Shown one piece after another: positions 32,398 through 39,129 of a stretch of DNA of 39,129 nucleotides. The stretch is from positions 1 through 39,129 of IMG/VR virus record IMGVR_UViG_3300031629_000018. One strand, 5' to 3'. Source of the DNA: a virus. The notes beneath the pieces were generated by a model. The model did not search any database and had not been told where the DNA came from. It saw only the letters and a list, made by a program, of their open reading frames with translations. The position numbers and the translations under genes are program-made. Numbering within the stretch: position 1 is the first letter of the stretch; the number at the start of each line of letters is the position of its first letter.

Positions 32398-35300
32398 TGA
32401 CAGAGTCTATTTTCGATAGGATGATTCGGAGGGGGGAGACTGGCGGCAGTCGACCGACTGCTCCCAACCCGACTACCTCTAGTCCGACTACCTCTAGTCC
32501 GGGAACTCCGGTCCAGTGGGAACGACCTCCTCGCCCTCCTTCGACTAATGGCGGGCCGGACCGTGACGGTGGCGGGCCCGATTTGTCTGGCCTTAAGGAT
32601 CAACTGGAGGACATGCTCAGGGATGATAGTGGCGCGTCGATGGGTGAAAGGGGTTTGGCGGAGGCTTCTCTTGGGCAGATAGCTGAGGGGAAAACTCCCG
32701 GCTGGGTGCCTAAGGGCAAGCTGAAAGGGAACGGGTTTGGGCTGTTGGACGCCTCAGCTCTCATCCCTCAAGTGATCCAGGCCATGATGCAGAGCACCAA
32801 GGATGATTACGATAGGGCCCATGACGTCGCTCAAGAACGGGAACTGGAAGAGGGAGTCTTCGGACTCCCTGAAGGCGCTACCACTTTCGGGGACCGTGAG
32901 ATGACCCCTGAGGGGGAGGGGTACAAGCGGGACGGATATTCGTTTCTCAATTACGTTAACCTGCCTGAGGGGATTGACGGACTGCTCCCTGAAAGCCAGA
33001 GAGAGCTCGTCGGTACCCACCCTATCCGTGGCAGGGACTTGGCCCCGAGCTTCGGTGGGGACTGGAAGGTTCCGATTGTGGGATGGAATTTCCCTGACTC
33101 CGACTCCATCATCGGCCTGTTTCTTGATTCCTTCGGTGATCCGCTTAACGGGCTAGGCAAGGGCGGTGTAGTCCTCAAAGGTCTTGACCTCGGAGCGGGA
33201 GCGGCAGCGCTCACCCGTGCGGAAGCCCGTCGGGTCTCTATCAAAGTGGCACGCCAGTCGAAGGGCACGAACGCTGAACTGATCGTCCAGAATTGGGGCA
33301 CCCTCGCTCATGATGCGAGGCTGGCAATGAACGACTCGCTGCCGAACATACTTAAAGCCGTCCGTGAAGGCAACGTCAGCCGTGCGGTGAGGGTCGCCCG
33401 TGCAGGTGACGGAGGGTTCACCATAACAGATCTCCGCTCGCTGGGTGTGCAAACGAACCTGACGCACTACGGCAGAGAGATAGCGGGCACCGAGAGCGCA
33501 GTGAACTTCCTGGGACGGTTCGCTCTCGGCATCCGTATGACGAAGGCGGAACGGGAAGCGGCGAGCACAGTCCCCCGTGCCAGCGAGGCTTTAGCACGCA
33601 AGATGGAAGGACTGAAAGCGAGCGCTGTCGAAAAGTTTCGCACCGACATGCTGTCCGGCGGAGTATTGAGAGGGGCTGACGGCAAGAGAGGGACAGCCGC
33701 CCCTCGTTCCGAATGGGAGACTTTCACCACGACACAGTTGAACCGTGAGGCGGGCAACAGGGCTAACGGTGCCTTGATGCAGGAGATGGCTGACGTTGCC
33801 CGTTCGTACATTGACGGGACTTCGCTCGCTCGAAAGGTGGATGCGGTCCCTATAGATCCGTCTCTTAAAGGTAGGGCTTTGGAACGAGCGGAACGGAAAG
33901 CAGCCGATTCCAATATCCCTAGGATAAGCGATGAAGTGATTTCGGCTTTGCGTTCAGGCGATGGCGAACTCAAAGATTCGGTGACCATCACCGGGGTGTA
34001 TGACGCTATCGGCACATACACTGAGAGTGCGGGCATGCTGGTAGCTGACATGACCCCGACTACTATGCGGGGTCTGATGAACGACGAGTCTGTCCCTCTT
34101 GGTACCCGCATGCTGGTCGGGCCTGTGGTCCTTGCGTTGAAGGCGTTTGACCTGGCGGCCATGACGGATACCAAGATTGCTGACGGGGTCGTCTCTCACA
34201 CTGTCGATCAGCTTGTCGGGCCGGGCGGAGTCATCGCCCGTGGGTCAGGCACGATACGGCAGATGTTGAACAATGTTGCTGTCCTTCAAGTTGCTGAATC
34301 CATCCTCACTACTGGCAGGTTGCAGTTGGGAGCGGCCCTGTTCAACGCAGCGGACAACGCAGACGCTGTCATCCGGAGCCTCGGGTTGGACACGGCGGAG
34401 GATTACCTTTTGAAAGCGGGCCACCGAAGCTTCTCTTCCCCTGCGGAGGCGGCTGCTGCCCGTGACGAGGTTTTGGATCTGATAAATTCAACAAAGTCTC
34501 CGGGCGGGTATGTCATCCCGATAGCTTACCAGCAGCAACTGGCCCGAGCCGGGTCAACCAACAATCTGTTGGAGAATTCGGTGGCCGATGCGGTCAGCTT
34601 GGCTCGGACTACGACCGTCATGCGGAGCCACTGGGATGCGCTGGAATTGTTCTTTGACGAGATCCACAGGGTAGGCACTGAACTCCGACCCAAGCCGGGC
34701 GGCAGGGCGTTCACTAACACAAACAAGCAGTATGGTGAGCAGGCTATCAAAGATGCACGCAAGGCCCTCACTCAGGACCCGAGGACTGTGCTTGCGAAGG
34801 TGAGGAAGCTCATCCGTAACGGCTGGCACAACCCTGACATCGTGAATCCCGACAAGACTTTCCCGATGTTCAGCGAATATGACAGGGCATTCCTGGCTGT
34901 GGTCTCTAACAAGTACCCGCGCATGATTGGTGACGAACTCTCAGAGCTGTCTGGCTGGCTCCGAGACGTTGAGAATGCGGCCAGCAGGTTCAAGTCGTTC
35001 GACGAGACCCTCGGCAAAGAAAGCGCTGAGTTCTCTAAAGCGATCGACACTTGGTATCACCAGCACACGTTGACTGTCAGAATGTTTGGCCCTGAGGCCG
35101 TAGACGCATTGAACGGTCAGATCGTTGACGGCGTGTTGAAGCCATTCGAGTCTCTCGCTCACGCACAGATAGTTGCGGACAGGGTCATCGACATCAACGT
35201 CAACGTCCACGGGCTGACTGACCGGTTCGGGGCGAAAGTCCTTTCACCGGAAGCACGCACAGCGTATGGCAACATCGAGGGGGCGCTCCGAGGTAAGGAC

Positions 35301-37076
35301 GAAGCGTTCGACTTCTTGGCCGACGGCGTTGTCGACAACCATTGGGCGGGCGCCATGCTCGACTCCTCAGAATTTTTGAACAGTCTGGGCAGGGCGGATG
35401 CGGGCAATGATTCCCTCCAGTCTGTCATAGATTACCTGTCTAAATACAACCGTGTCTTCAAGTCTCAGGGGACATCAGCTCCAGGTTTCTTTTTCAGAAA
35501 CTTTGGCGGTGCGGCGATAATGAACTACTACAGGGGAAATGTGGTTGTGGGCGGGGAGGGCGGGTATCGCGATTTCGGTGAGGTCTGGGATACCATGCGC
35601 AAGGCTCTCAGAGACGAGAGCCAGCACGGTCTCGCTCCCCGGACGAGCAGGTATTGGGAGGAGATCGGCGGGCGCAAGTCTGCCTATGCGGGCCCTGAAG
35701 ATTTGGGGATAGCTCAGAAGGTGGCGTACTCCGGTCAGATCCAGTCTGGGGGGGCGACTGGCGACCCTCTGGACTTCGCGTTTGAATTGGATGAGGCGAC
35801 CATCAGACATCAGGCTTTCCGCTCTATCGCTCAGTTCACGGACAGGTACGGGGCAAGGAATGAGGCTGCGACGGTTGGGTTGCAGCGGAGGTTGGCGGAA
35901 CAAAACTTCTCTCCACGGCGTGTGGGGGACGGCACGTTCAATCGGACCAGGTATAGCCGGTACGACGTCGACGGGCTGAGCAGTTCCGCTCGTGAGACAA
36001 CCGAGACTTACATGCGTGGGGCGCAGATGTGGTCTGCTATGAAGAAGGACGGTTACGGGCTGAACGCCGCTCTTGAGCGGGTGGCGTCGACCCATTTTGA
36101 CTACTGGGATTTCGCTAACGGAGGGAAGGTCGCTGATATCTTCATGCCGTTCCTTCTGTTCAAGGCCCGCATGACTGCGGCGAGTGTCGACATGGCCACC
36201 CAGACTCCGGGCATGCTCACCCACATCGCCAGGTTGGACAGGGCGATGCAGGAAGACAGGGTAGTCGACCCTGACAGGCCTTACACGATCGGTGCAGGGA
36301 TATGGCGTGGGATGGGGATGGGGCTCGATGTCAGCGACCCTCGTGTGACAGGGCTCTCTCTCCCCAGTTCCGTCTGGAACGTGTACCGTGGCGACGAGAC
36401 CATCGGAGGGTTCACCCGCAAGGAGGTCGTAGCCAGTTTCAACCCTCTGCTCGGGTTTGCTTACGACACGATAACCGGTGGGCGGACCGAGTTCGGGCGG
36501 CTAACACCTGATGGTCTTGAGGAGATGGAACTGATCGAAGGGAAGCCGGGGTTCACGCCCCACCTTCTCCGTGCGGCGGGGGTGGCGGATGGTGCCATTT
36601 CTGTCCTGACCGAAGCTCTCGGCGCAGGCGAACGCCACCCTCTCCTTTCAGCCCTTGAACGGACGGGCCACTTCGGTGTGAGAGGTGGAGAGTTGTGGGG
36701 GACGGACACGGGCATGGCGGTGATAGGCGACATCCTGCCCATACTGGGACAGATGGAGAGGCTGGCACGTCAACTCCCGTGGTTCAAGGGACGGTGGAAC
36801 CCTGACGGCGACATGACCGAAGCGGAGTGGGATCTGAAGGTGCAGCGGCAGGCGTACAACTCGTTGGCGGCGTGGACGGGGTTCCAGTTCGAGTTCTACT
36901 CCCCTGATCAGGAAGCTGGCCTCATCCGCAGCGCCGAGATAAAACTGGAGCTGAGGAACCGTCAAAACCAGGAGGCTTGGACCATGAGGGAAGCGATGAA
37001 TGACGCCGAGTTTCAGGAGGAAGTGATGAAGGCTCACAAGGCGAAGCTGGAGTTGGACGCTGCTCTAGGCGACTGA
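32397..37076 (+). CDS. Giant internal virion/ejection protein
   Basis: The 1559-residue product starts with a disordered Pro/Thr/Ser-rich region and is mostly helical thereafter. Near residues 1230-1265 it has a block (STHFDYWDFANGG, then FMPFLLFKARM) matching the conserved FDY and MPF motif pair of phage large structural or polyvalent-associated proteins. No transglycosylase or protease motif is visible. It ends 2 bases from the convergent stop of the replication operon. Confidence 0.65.
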   Translation: MTESIFDRMIRRGETGGSRPTAPNPTTSSPTTSSPGTPVQWERPPRPPSTNGGPDRDGGGPDLSGLKDQLEDMLRDDSGASMGERGLAEASLGQIAEGKTPGWVPKGKLKGNGFGLLDASALIPQVIQAMMQSTKDDYDRAHDVAQERELEEGVFGLPEGATTFGDREMTPEGEGYKRDGYSFLNYVNLPEGIDGLLPESQRELVGTHPIRGRDLAPSFGGDWKVPIVGWNFPDSDSIIGLFLDSFGDPLNGLGKGGVVLKGLDLGAGAAALTRAEARRVSIKVARQSKGTNAELIVQNWGTLAHDARLAMNDSLPNILKAVREGNVSRAVRVARAGDGGFTITDLRSLGVQTNLTHYGREIAGTESAVNFLGRFALGIRMTKAEREAASTVPRASEALARKMEGLKASAVEKFRTDMLSGGVLRGADGKRGTAAPRSEWETFTTTQLNREAGNRANGALMQEMADVARSYIDGTSLARKVDAVPIDPSLKGRALERAERKAADSNIPRISDEVISALRSGDGELKDSVTITGVYDAIGTYTESAGMLVADMTPTTMRGLMNDESVPLGTRMLVGPVVLALKAFDLAAMTDTKIADGVVSHTVDQLVGPGGVIARGSGTIRQMLNNVAVLQVAESILTTGRLQLGAALFNAADNADAVIRSLGLDTAEDYLLKAGHRSFSSPAEAAAARDEVLDLINSTKSPGGYVIPIAYQQQLARAGSTNNLLENSVADAVSLARTTTVMRSHWDALELFFDEIHRVGTELRPKPGGRAFTNTNKQYGEQAIKDARKALTQDPRTVLAKVRKLIRNGWHNPDIVNPDKTFPMFSEYDRAFLAVVSNKYPRMIGDELSELSGWLRDVENAASRFKSFDETLGKESAEFSKAIDTWYHQHTLTVRMFGPEAVDALNGQIVDGVLKPFESLAHAQIVADRVIDINVNVHGLTDRFGAKVLSPEARTAYGNIEGALRGKDEAFDFLADGVVDNHWAGAMLDSSEFLNSLGRADAGNDSLQSVIDYLSKYNRVFKSQGTSAPGFFFRNFGGAAIMNYYRGNVVVGGEGGYRDFGEVWDTMRKALRDESQHGLAPRTSRYWEEIGGRKSAYAGPEDLGIAQKVAYSGQIQSGGATGDPLDFAFELDEATIRHQAFRSIAQFTDRYGARNEAATVGLQRRLAEQNFSPRRVGDGTFNRTRYSRYDVDGLSSSARETTETYMRGAQMWSAMKKDGYGLNAALERVASTHFDYWDFANGGKVADIFMPFLLFKARMTAASVDMATQTPGMLTHIARLDRAMQEDRVVDPDRPYTIGAGIWRGMGMGLDVSDPRVTGLSLPSSVWNVYRGDETIGGFTRKEVVASFNPLLGFAYDTITGGRTEFGRLTPDGLEEMELIEGKPGFTPHLLRAAGVADGAISVLTEALGAGERHPLLSALERTGHFGVRGGELWGTDTGMAVIGDILPILGQMERLARQLPWFKGRWNPDGDMTEAEWDLKVQRQAYNSLAAWTGFQFEFYSPDQEAGLIRSAEIKLELRNRQNQEAWTMREAMNDAEFQEEVMKAHKAKLELDAALGD
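32469..32498 (+). repeat. Two tandem 15-bp repeats in the N-terminal linker
   Basis: CCGACTACCTCTAGT occurs twice in a row and encodes PTTSS twice. Being a multiple of three, it can expand or contract without loss of frame. Confidence 0.85.
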
Positions 37077-37078
37077 CC

Positions 37079-37474
37079 TCAGATCGGGACGGCACCGATG
37101 TGGCGGATGAAGATCCGGCCTTGGCGTTTCGCTACTTCGAACTCGCCGTACTCCGCCTCGGCCTGAAGGGCTTTCTTCCTCAACCGTTTAGCGGCTTTGC
37201 CTAGTTTCGATTTGACCTGATCTATCGTGACGATCGCTTCAGGACAGATCTCCCGTGGGAGAGCCATCACGTATTCGGCCTGGTTGTCGTACACGCAGAT
37301 CCAGTTGTCTTCGGCGTCCGGGGTGAAGACGTGTTTGGCTCGTGCCAGGTGGAACAAAGGCTTGTACCTGTCCCAGTGGGCCGGGTCTGGTAGTTTCGTG
37401 AACCCAGGGAACTGTTCGAGTGAGTCTTCTAGGCGCTGGTAGAACGCTCGTTGTTCTTGGGTGAGGTATCTCAC
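37079..37474 (-). CDS. Protein of unknown function, last gene of the replication operon
   Basis: The 131-residue product starts at a GTG (37474) whose bases overlap the upstream TGA (GTGA). It has an aromatic-rich N-terminal half and a basic helix near 90-115 (KSKLGKAAKRLRKKALQAEAE). A DNA- or RNA-binding role is possible. It converges on the giant structural gene with a 2-base gap. Confidence 0.6.
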   Translation of the reverse strand: MRYLTQEQRAFYQRLEDSLEQFPGFTKLPDPAHWDRYKPLFHLARAKHVFTPDAEDNWICVYDNQAEYVMALPREICPEAIVTIDQVKSKLGKAAKRLRKKALQAEAEYGEFEVAKRQGRIFIRHIGAVPI

Positions 37475-37572
37475 TTCTCCCCTTCGGTCCACCGTCGAAT
37501 GTAGTGGGCGATGTAGACGACAAGTGCGAGGTACAGGGCGCAGGCGGCCCCTGTCACTGTCCATGTGATCAT
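37471..37572 (-). CDS. 33-residue single-pass membrane micro-protein
   Basis: The product has a hydrophobic segment (TGAACALYLALVVYIAHYI) and a basic/acidic tail (RRWTEGEK). The ATG at 37572 overlaps the resolvase stop (ATGA). It resembles the membrane micro-protein at 10924-11025 in length and layout. Confidence 0.55.
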   Translation of the reverse strand: MITWTVTGAACALYLALVVYIAHYIRRWTEGEK

Positions 37573-37997
37573 GGCTTCAGTCCGATGTTGACTCGGAGTA
37601 TCGCCCCTGGCGGGGATGTGCGGCCTTCGTCTATGCCGCCTTTGGAGAAAAGGACTTGGTACATGTAGTCGGGGTTGTCTTCGACGAGCATGCCGTCGTT
37701 CACCAGCCGGTCTACGAGGGCTTTGACTGCCCCGTACCAGTTGCCGAGGTCGAGGTGGTGGGCTTGGTTGGCGTAGTCGACCCATGTTTCGACGCTGAAC
37801 TCTCCGTCGTGTGGTTCGGCACCTTGGTCGAGGAGTTGGGCTACAACGTCTTCTCCGTAGGTGTCTCGCCATAGTTTGGTGTCGGCGCTGCGTTTGTACC
37901 GGCCTTGTGCTCGTTCTTGGTTGAGGGATCGAGGTTTGTCTGCGACGTCGATGGCCCACATGTGGGGGTAGCTTTTGGCCCCGACCCTCCCTCTCAT
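37569..37997 (-). CDS. RusA-like Holliday junction resolvase
   Basis: The 142-residue product carries the RusA-type core near residues 82-106 (HLDLGNWYGAVKALVDRLV, then DGMLVEDN), matching D-x-x-N, a K and the acidic D-x-L and ED-type positions of that family. Length agrees with RusA (about 120-140). It would cut branched intermediates in replication or packaging. The ATG overlaps the upstream stop. Confidence 0.6.
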   Translation of the reverse strand: MRGRVGAKSYPHMWAIDVADKPRSLNQERAQGRYKRSADTKLWRDTYGEDVVAQLLDQGAEPHDGEFSVETWVDYANQAHHLDLGNWYGAVKALVDRLVNDGMLVEDNPDYMYQVLFSKGGIDEGRTSPPGAILRVNIGLKP

Positions 37998-38359
37998 TGT
38001 AGTGCTGCCATGATTTCGTCGACTAGTTCCATGAGCGTGGTCGATCCTTCGCAGTCGACTTGTTTCCCTGCGAGGGCGTGCATGAGCCCTAGCTCTAGTT
38101 CCTTGTCAGACGCCACAGGAGCCTCTGTGACGCCTTCCAGGGGGGTGGGGGGTGGACTGGCGCACAGGTGGATGATTTCTGTTAGGAGGTCAATGTACAT
38201 TGACTGTTCTATGGGCCCTGATTCGATGGTCCGTTGCCGTATCCCTTGCCATTTCGCTGCCGTGACCCTTTTCATCCCTCCCCACGGGTCGGCGTCTGCG
38301 CCGAAGTCTGGGATATCGTCGATGTTGAGGAGGTCCGCTCCGTTTGCTACCAGGCTCAT
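37994..38359 (-). CDS. Protein of unknown function
   Basis: The 121-residue product has a short N-terminal acidic region, a helical middle (EQSMYIDLLTEIIHLCA), a proline-rich linker and a C-terminal helix. The ATG at 38359 overlaps the upstream stop (TGATG), which fixes the start; a longer frame would cut far into the upstream gene. Confidence 0.55.
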   Translation of the reverse strand: MSLVANGADLLNIDDIPDFGADADPWGGMKRVTAAKWQGIRQRTIESGPIEQSMYIDLLTEIIHLCASPPPTPLEGVTEAPVASDKELELGLMHALAGKQVDCEGSTTLMELVDEIMAALQ

Positions 38360-39036
38360 CAGTCTCGTCCTTTGAATCGGTCGTCGAACAGGTGTTCGAG
38401 TTCGGGGTCTGCTTGCATTTGTAACAGGTTGAGTGCGTGCCACGCTACGTGGGCCATATGGTTCAGACCTGACTCGGGGTCGAAGTCTTCGTTGTCGTTC
38501 CACGCCCATGCGTGTCGTTGCATGGCGTCGTAGCTGAGGGAGTAGTCGTATCCGTTTCGGAAGTTGAACCGGGAGTACTTGCTCGCCCCGTATGCGTACG
38601 TTTCAGCGAGGGCCATGAGTGAGGGTGTGGGGATCTGCGAGAATTTCTGGGCCTTCGATCCTTTCTGTCCGCCGGTCAGGGATGTGGTGCGGGTTTCTTT
38701 CGAGGCTGCCCTCCATTCGGCTTCGCCTAGTTCGAGGTCGTCGTCGACGATGATGGGTACGCCAAGCAGCATGTCTACGCATCCGTCGGGCATCAGGGTG
38801 GACAGTCTTTCGTCGTGGTAGTTGCCGCCTCGTTCTTCTGCGATGGCGGCGAGTGTGGCGGTCGACACGCGCACGCTGTCGTATCGAGATGCGGGTTCGT
38901 CGAAGCTGTCGAAGTTCCTACAAATATCGGCCGTGATGCTCAGGGCCTCGTGCCACCGTTCGGGCCCTCGAAGGTAGGCGTTGCGGGCAGGCCACTCACC
39001 GGGGCTGTCTGGTATCTCGTCGGATCGGTCATTCAT
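38359..39036 (-). CDS. dATP/dGTP pyrophosphohydrolase-like protein (DUF5664/MazZ-type), long allele
   Basis: The 225-residue product's C-terminal 120 residues fit the dATP/dGTP diphosphohydrolase family: GGQKGSKAQKF and PSLMALAETYAYGASKYS, then RHAWAWNDNEDFDPESGL and NHMAHVAWHALNL. The acidic residues in the latter bind metal in this MazG-like fold. The N-terminal 100 residues are extra and are largely missing from the short allele at 1-222. In some phages this family cooperates with PurZ to build 2-aminoadenine DNA; no purZ is present here, so a nucleotide-pool role is more likely. Confidence 0.75.
   Translation of the reverse strand: MNDRSDEIPDSPGEWPARNAYLRGPERWHEALSITADICRNFDSFDEPASRYDSVRVSTATLAAIAEERGGNYHDERLSTLMPDGCVDMLLGVPIIVDDDLELGEAEWRAASKETRTTSLTGGQKGSKAQKFSQIPTPSLMALAETYAYGASKYSRFNFRNGYDYSLSYDAMQRHAWAWNDNEDFDPESGLNHMAHVAWHALNLLQMQADPELEHLFDDRFKGRD
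38581..38707. repeat. Terminal direct repeat, right copy, part A
   Basis: Identical to 1-127. Confidence 0.95.
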
Positions 39037-39129
39037 TGTCGGCTCCTCTGGGCGTAAGCCCGTTCAATCTTAGTTCTAACATTAGCATACGGATACGTGG
39101 CCTTGTTGGCTGTCTGCTCTTCCCACACT
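39019..39129. repeat. Terminal direct repeat, right copy, part B
   Basis: Identical to 205-315. It ends at the contig edge. Confidence 0.95.
39033..39129 (-). CDS. Primase, C-terminal fragment at the right edge
   Basis: This is the repeated end of the primase gene found in full at 219-1136; it lies within the terminal overlap and is not a separate gene. Confidence 0.9.
   Translation of the reverse strand, partial: VWEEQTANKATYPYANVRTKIERAYAQRSRQ

Overview
The window is an essentially complete genome of a tailed double-stranded DNA phage, assembled as one contig whose two ends overlap. Bases 1-127 and 205-315 recur at 38581-38707 and 39019-39129, so the molecule is circular or circularly permuted, at about 38.6 or 38.8 kb depending on the allele. 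The end copies differ by an in-frame 78-codon indel. The structural set is a terminase, a large portal, a scaffold, a capsid protein, a gp4-like adaptor, a gp10-like tail protein and several large internal proteins. There is no tape measure and no tail tube, so a short-tailed (podovirus-type) virion is likely. A moderate-to-high GC content, purine-rich ribosome sites, an M15 endolysin without a recognisable outer-membrane lysis set, and several tiny zinc-ribbon proteins hint at an actinobacterial host; this is inference. I see no integrase, excisionase or recognisable repressor, so a lytic life style is likely.

There are four transcription blocks. (1) Leftward replication operon, 5939 down to 1 and, through the circle, 39036 down to 37079: HNH endonuclease, Cas4/RecB-like nuclease, a secreted protein, small proteins, DnaB-type helicase, a zinc protein, an archaeo-eukaryotic-type primase, a dATP/dGTP pyrophosphohydrolase-like protein, a RusA-like resolvase and small proteins, mostly coupled by ATGA, TGATG or TAATG overlaps. 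No DNA polymerase gene is visible. (2) Rightward lysis cassette, 6336-8328: holin, M15 endolysin, a membrane/coiled-coil protein and a DEDD exonuclease with a zinc ribbon. (3) Leftward accessory array, 13626 down to 8343: about 18 very small genes, several under 60 codons, either overlapping or separated by structured spacers. Three spacers contain a T-arm plus acceptor-like helix resembling the 3' half of a tRNA, and others carry strong hairpins, two of them homologous with structure-preserving differences. (4) Rightward structural operon, 14589-37076: a small protein, a possible small terminase, a YadA-head-like fibre, small proteins, a second beta-roll fibre, large terminase, portal, scaffold, capsid, connector and tail proteins, and large ejection-type proteins.

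Two divergent control regions separate the blocks. The 5940-6335 region carries a good promoter (TTGCCA-17-TAAAAT), two 20-bp direct repeats just upstream of it and a long inverted repeat. The 13627-14588 region carries an AT-rich stretch with four short perfect inverted repeats (a candidate origin or operator cluster) and a promoter. Four putative rightward promoters share an extended -10 of the form TGnTAnnnT. The blocks converge at 8328/8343 and 37076/37079 with almost no spacer.

The most unusual material is the accessory array at 8.3-13.7 kb, with its tRNA-like minihelices, covarying intercistronic RNAs and chain of micro-genes. Also notable are the primase-without-polymerase replication set and the two-allele terminal overlap.
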